From NCBI RefSeq assembly GCF_030814955.1, contig NZ_JAUSWB010000012.1:1-64000 (forward strand): 64,000 nucleotides of DNA, given 5' to 3'. Source of the stretch: Planomicrobium stackebrandtii. GTDB lineage: Bacteria > Bacillota > Bacilli > Bacillales_A > Planococcaceae. Below, piece after piece: positions 19,324 through 28,270 of this stretch. Under the pieces are notes generated by a model. The model did not search any database, had not been told where the DNA came from, and worked only from the letters and a program-made list of their open reading frames with translations. Made by a program: the position numbers and the translations under genes. The first letter of the stretch is position 1, and the number at the start of each line of letters is the position of its first letter.

Positions 19324-20169
19324 ATGAAGAAAATCGCTTGGATTACAGATACTGCTGCGCAACTAGATGAGGCTTTTATCCAAAAACACAATGTACACAT
19401 TCTGCCCCTTAGTGTTGTTTTTGCTGATGGGTCTTTTCGGGAATCAATCGATCTTACACAAGAAGAGTTTTACGATAAATTACGTTTAGCGAAAGCCTCA
19501 CCGAAAACTTCGCAGCCTGCAATTGGCGAAATGATTTCTTTATATGAAAAGCTTCAAGAAGAAGGATATGATTTTGCCATTGCGCTGCACTTATCAAGTG
19601 GGCTTTCAGGAACGTTTGAAAGCGCGCAGGCAGCAGCAAAAATGTCCGATTTCAAAGTCTATCCAATCGATTCCAAGATTGGTTCCTTCCCCATGGTGAA
19701 AATGATTGAAACTGGTGAGGAGCTGTTGGCAAATGGCAAAAGTATAGATGAAGTAGTTGCAGCTATTACTGAAATGACGCTTAAATCGAAGTTGTCTTTT
19801 ATTCCTTCGAGTTTAAAGCAATTGCATAAAAGCGGACGTGTTTCGGGAACACAGGCATTTGTCAGCAACTTGCTGAACATTAAAGTGGTCATCAGTTTTG
19901 AGGACGGCAAACCGGTCATGAAAGAAAAAGTCCGTTTAAATAAGCGAGCTAAAGAAAAGGTAGTGCTGTCGCTTCGCGCGGATATGGACCGGGGCACTGT
20001 ACCGGAAGTTGCTGTGATTCACTGCAATAACGCACCGGATGCAGAAATCTGGAAGAGTGAGCTGTTGCAGGAGTTTCCAGATTTAAAAGTGCCGGTTGTT
20101 TCATTGAGTGTTTGTGTGGCAGTTCACGCCGGTGAAGGAACTACGGGGTTAAGCTGGGTTGCTTATTGA
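19324..20169 (+). CDS. DegV family fatty-acid-binding protein
   Basis: A 281-residue DegV/FakB-type protein. The N-terminal KKIAWITDTAAQLD and the central GLSGTFESAQAAAK match the family, and the C-terminal VSLSVCVAVHAGEGTTGLSW is the DegV closing block. FakB-type members bind one fatty acid and present it to the kinase FakA for phosphorylation. Whether this copy is a FakB cannot be told from sequence alone; no fakA is nearby. ATG 19324 has AGAGGAGAAG upstream. It is a single-gene unit between two terminators. Confidence 0.9.
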   Translation: MKKIAWITDTAAQLDEAFIQKHNVHILPLSVVFADGSFRESIDLTQEEFYDKLRLAKASPKTSQPAIGEMISLYEKLQEEGYDFAIALHLSSGLSGTFESAQAAAKMSDFKVYPIDSKIGSFPMVKMIETGEELLANGKSIDEVVAAITEMTLKSKLSFIPSSLKQLHKSGRVSGTQAFVSNLLNIKVVISFEDGKPVMKEKVRLNKRAKEKVVLSLRADMDRGTVPEVAVIHCNNAPDAEIWKSELLQEFPDLKVPVVSLSVCVAVHAGEGTTGLSWVAY

Positions 20170-20200
20170 TTTGACGCAGCGAAATTTAAAAAGTGTAGGA

Positions 20201-20244
20201 AGTAAGAGGCGAAGCCATAGTGGCTTTGTCTCTTATTTCTTTTT
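20201..20244 (+). terminator. Terminator after the DegV gene
   Basis: TAAGAGGCGAAGCCA (20203-20217) pairs with TGGCTTTGTCTCTTA across TAG, with two non-Watson-Crick positions, then TTTCTTTTT. Confidence 0.85.
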
Positions 20245-20395
20245 GCTATATTCTTCTTTTTATATGTTAAACTTTAAGAAATACAGTAAGATATGGAACT
20301 TTCTAAAAATGGCGAAACAGATTTAAGTCTGTTGCCTTTTACCTGACATCTGATCGACTGATAAAAGTGAAATATGACAACAAGTGGGGTGCTTT

Positions 20396-21337
20396 ATGGT
20401 AACAACATTTCAGGAATTGCAAATGTATAAGAATTTTGATGAGTTGAGTAGCGATGTACTTGATTTGGCAAAAGAAATATTGCCGGACCAATTACTTTAT
20501 TTAAGTTCCTTCAGCGATACGCAGCAAATGATTCTAAAGCTATCAAATAATGATACTAATATTCTTATTACCGAAGGACTGGTTGTAAATCTGAACGAAA
20601 CGATTTGCAATCGAGTCGATTTTGATAACAAACAACCATTGATTTATGAGGATACTAGGAAAGAAAGCAGTTTGGATGATTTAAGAAATGCACTTGAAGA
20701 AGCTAACGTTCGATCTTATTTGGGAATTCCTATTTCTCTGATGAATGGCGAAAGGTTTGGAACATTATGTGCGGTACATGACCAGGAAAGTCAGTTTGAC
20801 AAAAAGAGTGTCGAATTGTTGCAAAGAATCGTTAGGATGTTCTCGTATTATTTGTATTTAGAACGCTTTGCCTATAGAGATTCGTTGACTGAACTATACA
20901 ACAGACATTATCTTACAAAGTTTTTTGAAGATGGCTCTAAGTCAGCAGGAGTGCTATTCTTTTTGGATTTGGATGGCTTTAAAAAAGTAAATGATATCCA
21001 TGGCCACGATACGGGGGATTTGGTGTTGAAGGAAGTCGCTTCGAGGCTTCAACAGTATGTGGCTGAACATCCTAAAGCTTTTGCAGTCAGATTAGGGGGA
21101 GATGAATTCCTCATTCATTTATCCGGCCTATCCAGCCAAGAAGAAATGGGCAAGCAGGCAGAATATGTGCTTAAAAGCTTAAGTACATGGGATGCCGACT
21201 ATCAACTTTCTGCAAGCATCGGAATTGTCACGTACCCGGTCAATGGCAGGGATGATTTACAGACGCTTTTGAAAAATGCTGACCAGGCATTGTATCGTGC
21301 AAAAACTTCAGGGAAAAACACATATAACTTTTTCTAA
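20396..21337 (+). CDS. GAF-GGDEF protein, predicted diguanylate cyclase
   Basis: A 313-residue soluble protein. An N-terminal GAF-like sensory domain (about residues 20-150, with SYLGIPISLMNGERFGTLCA) is followed by a GGDEF domain starting DSLTELYNRHYL. The active-site motif GGDEF is intact at residues 234-238, with FLDLDGFKKVND before it, so cyclic-di-GMP synthesis is expected. There is no RxxD inhibitory site at the usual distance before GGDEF. The start is ATG 20396 with GTGGGG seven bases upstream; GTG 20384 lies within that site. The GAF ligand is unknown. Confidence 0.9.
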   Translation: MVTTFQELQMYKNFDELSSDVLDLAKEILPDQLLYLSSFSDTQQMILKLSNNDTNILITEGLVVNLNETICNRVDFDNKQPLIYEDTRKESSLDDLRNALEEANVRSYLGIPISLMNGERFGTLCAVHDQESQFDKKSVELLQRIVRMFSYYLYLERFAYRDSLTELYNRHYLTKFFEDGSKSAGVLFFLDLDGFKKVNDIHGHDTGDLVLKEVASRLQQYVAEHPKAFAVRLGGDEFLIHLSGLSSQEEMGKQAEYVLKSLSTWDADYQLSASIGIVTYPVNGRDDLQTLLKNADQALYRAKTSGKNTYNFF

Positions 21338-21428
21338 GCAGTTCTTCCAACACGTACACGGGTTCAAAAAAACTAAAATTTATAAGTTATGCTTGGTAAG
21401 GCAGCAGAACTCGAGGGGAGCTTACAAG

Positions 21429-22529
21429 ATGGGAGAACTAAGTCAACTGCAAAGCGTATACAACCAATCCACTTACAAGTTGACGGGCCACGGTGCGCGG
21501 AATGTTCAAGTGTTGAAAGAAGCTTTTCACCGTGTAGATGACGAGTTGCTGAGTGATTTGTATGGAAAAGGCAAAGTGATTGAAGATTTTCAAGAGAAAA
21601 TGGCTGCCTTATTAGGGAAAGAGAGCGCTGTCTTTTTCCCGAGCGGCACAATGGCCCAGCAAATTGCCTTGCGCATCTGGTGTGATGAAAAAGGGCTACA
21701 GAAAGTAGCTTACCATCCGCTTAGCCATCTAGAAATTCATGAAGAAGATGGGTTAAAAAAATTGCATAACATTGAATCGGTTTTTCTAACTGATCGTGAC
21801 CGCGTAATCGATTTGGATGATGTACTGAAAATGGAAGACGGGGTAGGGGCTGTGCTGCTGGAATTGCCGCAACGCGAAATCGGCGGGCAATTGCCGAGCT
21901 TCGAAACACTCGAAAAAATTTCACAGTATTGCCGCGACAAGCGAATCAGGCTGCATCTAGATGGAGCCCGGTTGCTTGAAGTTCTGCCTTATTACCAAAA
22001 GACTGCGGCTGAAGTTTGTGCGCTGTTTGATAGTGTCTATTTATCTTTATACAAAGGGATAGGCGGAATTGCTGGTGCCATATTAGCGGGGAATCGAGAT
22101 TTTACGGAGCAGTCAAAAGTTTGGAAAAGACGGCATGGCGGTGATTTAATCAGTTTGTACCCTTACATTATCGCAGCCGATTTTTATTTTGATCAGCGTG
22201 TAGACAAAATGGAGCAGTATTTCGAAGAATCGAAGGAACTTGCTGGATGGTTTAATTCTTGTTATGGCATTTCCACATTGCCCGCTGTCCCTGTTTCAAA
22301 TATGTTCCATGTCCACTTCCAGCAAGCTAAAGAGCAAATAGAACCAATGTTGTTAGAGTTGGAACAAGAAATGGGTGTAGGGATAACCACTCATTTAAAA
22401 GCGAACGGAGAACAGTCGTGTTCGTTTGAAGTGAGCATGGGAGATCAGTATTCACAGGTACCTAAAGAACTTGTAAAAAAGGTATTTGAGCAGCTTGATA
22501 AAAGCATGAAACATCATTTCAAAGACTAG
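21429..22529 (+). CDS. Threonine-aldolase/beta-eliminating-lyase family PLP enzyme
   Basis: A 366-residue fold-type I PLP enzyme related to low-specificity threonine aldolases. FFPSGTMAQQIALR holds the cofactor phosphate, RLHLDGARL has the pyridine-binding Asp, and SLYKGIGG contains the Schiff-base lysine (K209). The reaction would be retro-aldol cleavage of threonine to glycine and acetaldehyde or a related C-beta cleavage; the substrate is not certain. The start is ATG 21429 with GAGGGGAG upstream; the frame continues upstream into the diguanylate cyclase gene but without a ribosome site. No terminator separates it from that gene, so co-transcription is possible. Confidence 0.87.
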   Translation: MGELSQLQSVYNQSTYKLTGHGARNVQVLKEAFHRVDDELLSDLYGKGKVIEDFQEKMAALLGKESAVFFPSGTMAQQIALRIWCDEKGLQKVAYHPLSHLEIHEEDGLKKLHNIESVFLTDRDRVIDLDDVLKMEDGVGAVLLELPQREIGGQLPSFETLEKISQYCRDKRIRLHLDGARLLEVLPYYQKTAAEVCALFDSVYLSLYKGIGGIAGAILAGNRDFTEQSKVWKRRHGGDLISLYPYIIAADFYFDQRVDKMEQYFEESKELAGWFNSCYGISTLPAVPVSNMFHVHFQQAKEQIEPMLLELEQEMGVGITTHLKANGEQSCSFEVSMGDQYSQVPKELVKKVFEQLDKSMKHHFKD

Positions 22530-22560
22530 AAGCTGATGTCGAACAACTGCCAATAGTATA

Positions 22561-22600
22561 AAACCTCTCCACAATTCTGGGAATTGCGGAGAGGTTTTTT
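22561..22600 (+). terminator. Terminator after the threonine-aldolase-like gene
   Basis: AAACCTCTCCACAATT pairs with GAATTGCGGAGAGGTTT around CTGG, then TTTTT. Confidence 0.88.
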
Positions 22601-22855
22601 ATTGCCGTTTTGGTATTCTTATTTACTAAATTGTCCCCGGGAAATAAACAAGTACCAATTATACATATGAACCGATGTTTAAAGCCCGCCGCTTTCCACA
22701 AACGCACGATTCGTGTAAACTGTATAAGGTTAAGAAAAAATGAGATGGCATTATAGATATAGATAATGATTATTGATTTTCACGATAAAACTAAGAAGAA
22801 TTTTCGGATGAAAGCCTGGCCTTCCATCCCGTAACGAAAGGATTGAAAATGGAAT
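22601..22855. other. Spacer upstream of dus
   Basis: No gene seen. A possible -10 (TGTAAACT, about 22714-22721) lies in it without a convincing -35. I see no riboswitch-like conserved leader. Confidence 0.35.
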
Positions 22856-23857
22856 ATGAAAGAGAATTTTTGGCGTGATTTGCCGAAGCCGTTTTTTGTG
22901 TTGGCGCCAATGGAAGATGTCACGAATGTCGTGTTTCGCCATGTAGTGGCTGAAGCAGCAAGACCGGATGTATTTTTTACCGAGTTTACGAATACAGAAA
23001 GCTATTGCCACCCGGAAGCAGTTTTTAGCGTGCGTGGACGTTTGACGTTTACTGAAGACGAACAGCCGATGGTGGCTCACATATGGGGCAACAAACCAGA
23101 GCATTTCCGTGAAATGAGCATCGGAATGGCCAAACAGGGCTTTAAAGGTGTCGACATTAACATGGGGTGCCCTGTGCCGAATGTCGCAGCCAAAGGAAAA
23201 GGCAGCGGGCTGATCAATTACCCGGATAACGCCGCTGAGATCATCCAAGCGGCAAAAGCGGGCGGATTGCCTGTCAGTGTCAAGACACGCCTCGGCTATA
23301 CCGACGTGGACGAGTGGAAAGGCTGGCTGACTCATGTATTGGAGCAGGACATTGCCAATCTATCGATCCATTTGCGCACAAAAAAAGAAATGAGTGCTGT
23401 CCCTGCACACTGGGAACTCATTCCGGAAATCAAGAAACTCCGGGACGAAATAGCGCCGGATACACTGCTAACGATCAATGGAGATATTCCGGATCGCCAG
23501 GCGGGGCAAGAACTTGCCGATAAATACGGCATCGATGGCGTCATGATCGGACGCGGGATTTTCCACAATCCGTTCGCTTTTGAGACAGAACCAAAAGAGC
23601 ATAGCAGCAAAGAGTTGTTTGATCTGTTAAGGCTGCACCTGGATCTTCACGACAAATATTCTACAGACATCGAACCGATTTCATTCAAACCGCTTCGCCG
23701 TTTCTTTAAAATTTATGTCCGCGGAGTCCGCGGGGTTGGAGAATTGAGAAATCAATTGATGTATACAGAAACGACAGATGAAGTGCGTGCCTTGCTCAAT
23801 GACTTCGAGGCTTCGCTGGAAGAAGAGAATTTGGTGCAAGCTGCAGAACACAGCTGA
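22856..23857 (+). CDS. dus: tRNA-dihydrouridine synthase
   Basis: A 333-residue FMN-dependent Dus enzyme that reduces uridines in the tRNA D-loop. [14 protein letters not shown] opens the TIM barrel, NMGCPVPNV carries the catalytic cysteine (C105), KTRLGY follows, and NGDIPD with [10 protein letters not shown] form the FMN phosphate site. A C-terminal helical domain (about 245-333) follows. It is a single-gene unit between two terminators. The start ATG 22856 has a modest AAAGGA upstream. Which Dus subfamily it belongs to is not settled; Bacillales usually carry one to three. Confidence 0.93.
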   Translation: MKENFWRDLPKPFFVLAPMEDVTNVVFRHVVAEAARPDVFFTEFTNTESYCHPEAVFSVRGRLTFTEDEQPMVAHIWGNKPEHFREMSIGMAKQGFKGVDINMGCPVPNVAAKGKGSGLINYPDNAAEIIQAAKAGGLPVSVKTRLGYTDVDEWKGWLTHVLEQDIANLSIHLRTKKEMSAVPAHWELIPEIKKLRDEIAPDTLLTINGDIPDRQAGQELADKYGIDGVMIGRGIFHNPFAFETEPKEHSSKELFDLLRLHLDLHDKYSTDIEPISFKPLRRFFKIYVRGVRGVGELRNQLMYTETTDEVRALLNDFEASLEEENLVQAAEHS

Positions 23858-23904
23858 GCTTTGAATAGCAGCATCGAAACTACTGACAAAGCCATCTATA
23901 CAAT

Positions 23905-23955
23905 AAAAGCCCGCCTGTGTATTCCGAAAAATGGAATATCCAGGCGGGCTTTTTG
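23905..23955 (+). terminator. Terminator after dus
   Basis: AAAAGCCCGCCTG pairs with CAGGCGGGCTTTTT, and an inner ATTCC/GGAAT extends the stem. Confidence 0.9.
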
Positions 23956-24161
23956 TATAGGCCGCCAGCTTGGTTTTGACCGTATTATAATAGAGGCAAT
24001 AAAAAGTTCAGTCATCCTGGAAAGAGGAGAAGTTCTGTTCAAAGCCGAAATGGTTACATAGCATCTTTTGTATGCCTCCATAAATAACTTGATGATGCCC
24101 GGTTTTAAATCAAGTAGGATTGAGACAATATAAAGAAATTAAAGTAGTGGGGGAATGGAGC

Positions 24162-25304
24162 ATGCGATCGTATTGGTTTTGGCTAGTGATATTGGGAGCC
24201 TCCTGGACGATGGGGCTGATCCAATTATCTATTGGCATCAATGAATTGTCGCTGCATATTCTCGGCAGTGCGTTATTTTTCGGTTTGTTTTTCCTGATGC
24301 CTTTAGTAAGAAGAAATCCGTTTATTGCATTTTTGAATTTATTGGTGATGGCGATCTTAACAATTTTAATATTTTGGCCCCAATCAGAATCGGCATTGAA
24401 TCCTTTTCCACTCATGGTCTTTACGATTATCGCTGGGAAAGCGGTATACCGCCTTTCAGGAAAAGCTGCTGCCGTAATAGGTGTTGTTGTATTAGCCGGC
24501 GCTTTACTGCATAGCATAGCTGGAAATGCAGGGTGGCCACCGCTGTTTCTTTTGCTTTACGGTTTGGTGGTGAGCGGGGCATTGATATTTTTCAAGAAGA
24601 GCTATGTGCTGGAAGAAGAACTGCAGGAGCGCAATGAAGCCCTGTTAAGCGAATACCGCAAGATGAAACGGCGTTTGCTGACAGATGAACAAGCAGCACG
24701 ACAGGAAGAGCGGACGCAAATTGCCAGAGACATCCATGATTCTGTGGGCCATAAACTGACGGCACTGTTGATGCAATTGGAAGTTTTTCGGCTGCAAGCA
24801 GATGGGGATGCTGCAGAGCATCTGCAGGATTTGAAATCATTGGCAAAAGAAAGCCTGGAGGAAACGCGCAGCGCCGTAAAGACCTTGAAGCATGATGAGG
24901 CTGGAGGGGTCACTGCCATAATTGGATTGATTCGGAAACTGGAGGCTGAAAGTTTTCTTCGCATCCAATTTTCTGTGAAGCATGGGGCTTTGTCCGCCCC
25001 GCTTGGAAACGACCAAATGGTGATTGTTTACCGGGCAGTGCAGGAAGCGTTGACGAATGTTATGCGGCACAGCCAGGCGCGTGAAGCGGATATTGTCTTT
25101 GAAGCGCCTGGGTCCAGCATTTTTCGCTTTACCGTAAGCAATAAAACAGTGCAGGCAGCTGCGTTTCGTGAAGGATTTGGATTAGCTTCAATGCGTGAGC
25201 GGATTGAGCAGGCTGGCGGGGAATGTGAAGCGGGACCGGAAAACGGTTTATTCATCGTCAAAGGGTCATTGCCGTTAATCGTTAAGGAGAGTGGTTTGGA
25301 ATGA
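24162..25304 (+). CDS. NarL-type sensor histidine kinase (LnrJ-like)
   Basis: A 380-residue histidine kinase with about five to six hydrophobic N-terminal segments (residues 5-145) and no extracellular domain, the intramembrane-sensing type. The HisKA_3 dimerisation domain holds the phospho-acceptor in ARDIHDSVGHKLTA (H192), and a HATPase_c domain closes with GFGLASMRERIEQAGG. It overlaps the response regulator by four bases (ATGA). The order kinase-regulator-ATPase-permease-permease equals lnrJKLMN (yfiJKLMN) of B. subtilis, which detects and removes polyene-type linear antibiotics; the ligand here is unknown. Confidence 0.9.
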   Translation: MRSYWFWLVILGASWTMGLIQLSIGINELSLHILGSALFFGLFFLMPLVRRNPFIAFLNLLVMAILTILIFWPQSESALNPFPLMVFTIIAGKAVYRLSGKAAAVIGVVVLAGALLHSIAGNAGWPPLFLLLYGLVVSGALIFFKKSYVLEEELQERNEALLSEYRKMKRRLLTDEQAARQEERTQIARDIHDSVGHKLTALLMQLEVFRLQADGDAAEHLQDLKSLAKESLEETRSAVKTLKHDEAGGVTAIIGLIRKLEAESFLRIQFSVKHGALSAPLGNDQMVIVYRAVQEALTNVMRHSQAREADIVFEAPGSSIFRFTVSNKTVQAAAFREGFGLASMRERIEQAGGECEAGPENGLFIVKGSLPLIVKESGLE

Positions 25305-25933
25305 TTCGTGTGTTGTTGGCCGAAGACCAGGTAATGGTGAGGCAAGGCTTAAAAATGATGATTGAAACAGATGGAGCTATTCAAGTGACGGGAGAAGCAG
25401 TAAACGGCAAAGAAGCAGTGGAGTTATGCCAAACGCATTCGTTCGACTTGATCATTATGGATATCCGGATGCCGGTGATGGACGGGCTTGAGGCGACTCG
25501 CATCATCCTATCGCGCTGGCCGAAACAGAAAGTGCTGATGCTGACTACATTTAATGATGATGAGTATGCACTTGAATCATTGAAAAGCGGTGCGAGAGGT
25601 TACTTATTGAAAGATGCAGATACGTCAGAGCTGATCCGTTCAATTCGAAGCTGCCTGGATGGCGGACTTGTGCTCGAAGATCATGTGGCTGCCAATATTC
25701 TTCCTAAACTGATGAAACAGCCTGCGAAGCAAAAAGTGGATGAATCTTTGACGCCGAGAGAACTGGACATCATATGCCGCATCGGGGAGGGACGCAGCAA
25801 TCGTGAAATTTCGGATGAACTGGCGCTGTCGGTCGGGACCGTGAAAAACCATACCAGCATTATTTTGGATAAACTAGAGCTGCGGGACCGGACTCAAATC
25901 GCCATTTACGCCATTCGGCATGGACTGGTGTAA
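25301..25933 (+). CDS. NarL/FixJ family response regulator (LnrK-like)
   Basis: A 210-residue regulator with an N-terminal receiver domain (phospho-acceptor D54 in LIIMDIRMPVMDG, switch residues LTTF and K in YLLKDAD) and a C-terminal LuxR-type helix-turn-helix (SLTPRELDIICRIGEGRSNREI through VKNHTSIILDKL). It is coupled to the kinase by a four-base overlap and probably activates the exporter genes downstream, which lie behind a short terminator. Confidence 0.93.
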   Translation: MIRVLLAEDQVMVRQGLKMMIETDGAIQVTGEAVNGKEAVELCQTHSFDLIIMDIRMPVMDGLEATRIILSRWPKQKVLMLTTFNDDEYALESLKSGARGYLLKDADTSELIRSIRSCLDGGLVLEDHVAANILPKLMKQPAKQKVDESLTPRELDIICRIGEGRSNREISDELALSVGTVKNHTSIILDKLELRDRTQIAIYAIRHGLV

Positions 25934-25977
25934 GTGAAGGTGACGGAGGTCATGATTTTAGATGAAAGAGATGACGC

Positions 25978-26004
25978 AAGACAGTGGAGACACTGTCTTT
26001 TTTT
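25978..26004 (+). terminator. Terminator between the two-component genes and the ABC genes
   Basis: AAGACAGTG, GAGA loop, CACTGTCTT, then TTTTT. It splits the lnr-like locus into a regulatory unit and a transporter unit, although the ABC gene starts only 48 bases later. Confidence 0.8.
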
Positions 26005-26051
26005 ACATACACTGAGCTTAATGGATCGGAGATTGAAAGGAGAGGGAAACT

Positions 26052-26984
26052 TTGCTGGAGACTGAAGAGCTGAAGAAAGTTTTTAAAGGCAAGACGGCAG
26101 TGGAAGGGGCCAGCCTGTATTTGGATAAGGGAGAATCGGTCGGTTTGCTTGGACCGAATGGAGCGGGGAAATCTACGACAATTTCCATGATTTCGACCCT
26201 GTTGAAACCGACGTCTGGAGATGTTCGGCTGAATGGCAAAAGCGTCATTAAAAATCCGAGTGAAATGAGGCGGGTTCTTGGCGTGGTGCCGCAGGAAATT
26301 GCCCTTTACGGAGAATTGACAGCGTATGAAAATCTGAAATTCTTTGGACGGATTTATGGACTTTCAGGAAAAGCTCTAGAAACGGCTATCCAGCGCTCGT
26401 TGGAATTGGTCGGATTGATGGAGCGCCAGAAAGAAATTGTCAAAACTTATTCCGGCGGAATGAAGCGCCGCGTCAATATTGCTGCGGCTATGATGCACGA
26501 ACCTGAAGTGATTATCATGGATGAACCGACTGTCGGAATCGATCCGCAATCACGCAGCCACATTCTGGAGATGGTGCGCCAGCTCAATCAGGAAAAAGGA
26601 TTGACGGTTTTATACACGAGCCATTACATGGAGGAAGTGGAGCGCCTTTGCGACCGCGTTTATATTATGGACCACGGGAAAATCATTGCCAGCGGTACAA
26701 AAGAAGAGTTGAAAAGCATTCTTTCGAGTGAAGAAACTGTATGGATTGAACTGGACCGCCCGTATCCTGAGTTTTTCAAGGAACTTCAATCTTTTGAAAT
26801 GATTAAACAGGCAACTGAGACCGAAAAAGGCATCAAACTGATTCTTCCAAAAGGCAGCCGGGTGCTGGGAAAAGTGTTTCAGGCTTCCGAACGTCATCAG
26901 GTTCAAATTATCAATGTCAATGTCCAGACGCCTAGCTTGGAAGACGTGTTCCTGCATCTGACAGGCAGAAAACTGAGAGATTGA
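26052..26984 (+). CDS. ABC transporter ATP-binding protein (LnrL-like)
   Basis: A 310-residue ATPase of the drug-export ABC family. Walker A GPNGAGKST at about residues 37-45, Q-loop VPQEIALYGELT, signature YSGGMKRRVNIAAAMM, Walker B VIIMDEPTVGIDP and the H-loop YTSHYMEEVE are complete. A C-terminal accessory domain of about 85 residues follows. TTG start with GGAGAGGG upstream. It energises the two ABC-2 permeases downstream. Confidence 0.92.
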   Translation: MLETEELKKVFKGKTAVEGASLYLDKGESVGLLGPNGAGKSTTISMISTLLKPTSGDVRLNGKSVIKNPSEMRRVLGVVPQEIALYGELTAYENLKFFGRIYGLSGKALETAIQRSLELVGLMERQKEIVKTYSGGMKRRVNIAAAMMHEPEVIIMDEPTVGIDPQSRSHILEMVRQLNQEKGLTVLYTSHYMEEVERLCDRVYIMDHGKIIASGTKEELKSILSSEETVWIELDRPYPEFFKELQSFEMIKQATETEKGIKLILPKGSRVLGKVFQASERHQVQIINVNVQTPSLEDVFLHLTGRKLRD

Positions 26985-26996
26985 GGAGGCAGTCCC

Positions 26997-28268
26997 ATGT
27001 ATGCGTTTTTTAAAAAAGACATCCTGGTTTTATTTCGCGATCGAACTGAATTGGTTGTGCTCTTGGCGATGCCATTCATCTTAATAGCCATTCTGGGGTT
27101 TGCATTGAGCGGCCTGCTTAGCGGAAACTCGGAAGTCTTATCGATGGAAGTGGCCATTGTCCAGGAAGACGATGAAGAACAGGGAATCCAGCGATTTGCG
27201 GAAGAGCTTGGAAAATCAGGCCTGCCTGCAGACGCGCAAAATGGAATAATGGCGGCTGCCGAAGAAACCAGTCCCTCTTCCATGCTGCAGGAGATTTTAA
27301 GCGATGAAAGCTTAAGCAGTTTGGTGACTGCAAAGGAAATGGATGGTGCAGCGGCAACGCACGCTTTGGAAGAAGAAGAAGTGGTGGCAATCCTCACCAT
27401 TCCAGAAGATTTTACATTTAATGCGCTGCAAAAAATGATGTTAGGGGCAGGCGGCGGAAGCGAACTGGAATTGCTGATTTCGGATTATGCAGCAACCCAG
27501 TCAGAAGTTTTTCACGATATTTTGGAGGAATTCGTTTGGTCGCTGAATTTTGAAAGTGCTATTGCCAGAGCGGCGGATGGGGAGGGAGCAGTGCCAGAAG
27601 AAGCGCAGCCTCTGCTTGGAGGTGTGGAAAGTGTTTCAGCTGTGGAGCCGATCAGTTCGTTCCAATATTATACGATTGGCATGGCAGTAATGTTTGCCTT
27701 GTTTGTCGGTGCAACCATCTCAGCGATGGCCTATGTTGAAAAGCAGCAATTTGTTTTTCACCGTATTCTTTTGTCGGACCATCACCCCTATGTCTATCTG
27801 GGAGCTAAAGCGATAGCAGCGGCGCTTGTCACGTTTCTGCAATTCTGCATATTGTTTTTCTTTTCTTCCTTGATATTTGGTGCATTCGATTTGACGGACC
27901 TGTCGTTTTGGCCGGGCATGTTGTTGATTGCCTTCAGCTTGGCAATCTGTGTCGGTTCACTGGCTGCCTTTTTAATCGCTTTGACGATGCGCTATAACAA
28001 CGACACCATTACGACGGTTTTTGCCGGCGGTGTCGTGACGGTCTTTGCTTTTCTTGGCGGCAGTTTTACACCGACGGAAGGCATGCCGGCTTTTGTCCAG
28101 CAGCTTGGGGGCTGGACGCCGAATGGCGCGTCTTTGAATGCTTTTCTTATTTGGATTCAAAACTTGGACATCAGCATGCTGTGGGAACCGCTTAGCCGGG
28201 TTTTCCTGATTACATTTCTTCTATTAATTTTAAGCTTGCTGATATTTCCGAGAAAAGGGGAGGCTTAA
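26997..28268 (+). CDS. ABC-2 type transporter permease (LnrM-like)
   Basis: A 423-residue permease with one N-terminal hydrophobic segment (about 18-40), a large acidic extracytoplasmic domain (about 45-215) and five to six C-terminal hydrophobic segments. This is the usual layout of exporters with an extracellular domain, such as LnrM/LnrN. It starts 12 bases after the ATPase gene and has GGAGGC upstream. Confidence 0.88.
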   Translation: MYAFFKKDILVLFRDRTELVVLLAMPFILIAILGFALSGLLSGNSEVLSMEVAIVQEDDEEQGIQRFAEELGKSGLPADAQNGIMAAAEETSPSSMLQEILSDESLSSLVTAKEMDGAAATHALEEEEVVAILTIPEDFTFNALQKMMLGAGGGSELELLISDYAATQSEVFHDILEEFVWSLNFESAIARAADGEGAVPEEAQPLLGGVESVSAVEPISSFQYYTIGMAVMFALFVGATISAMAYVEKQQFVFHRILLSDHHPYVYLGAKAIAAALVTFLQFCILFFFSSLIFGAFDLTDLSFWPGMLLIAFSLAICVGSLAAFLIALTMRYNNDTITTVFAGGVVTVFAFLGGSFTPTEGMPAFVQQLGGWTPNGASLNAFLIWIQNLDISMLWEPLSRVFLITFLLLILSLLIFPRKGEA

Positions 28269-28270
28269 GC

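Noticed and set aside
23861..24061. Small ORF after dus
   Set aside because: It runs through the dus terminator stem and has no ribosome site.
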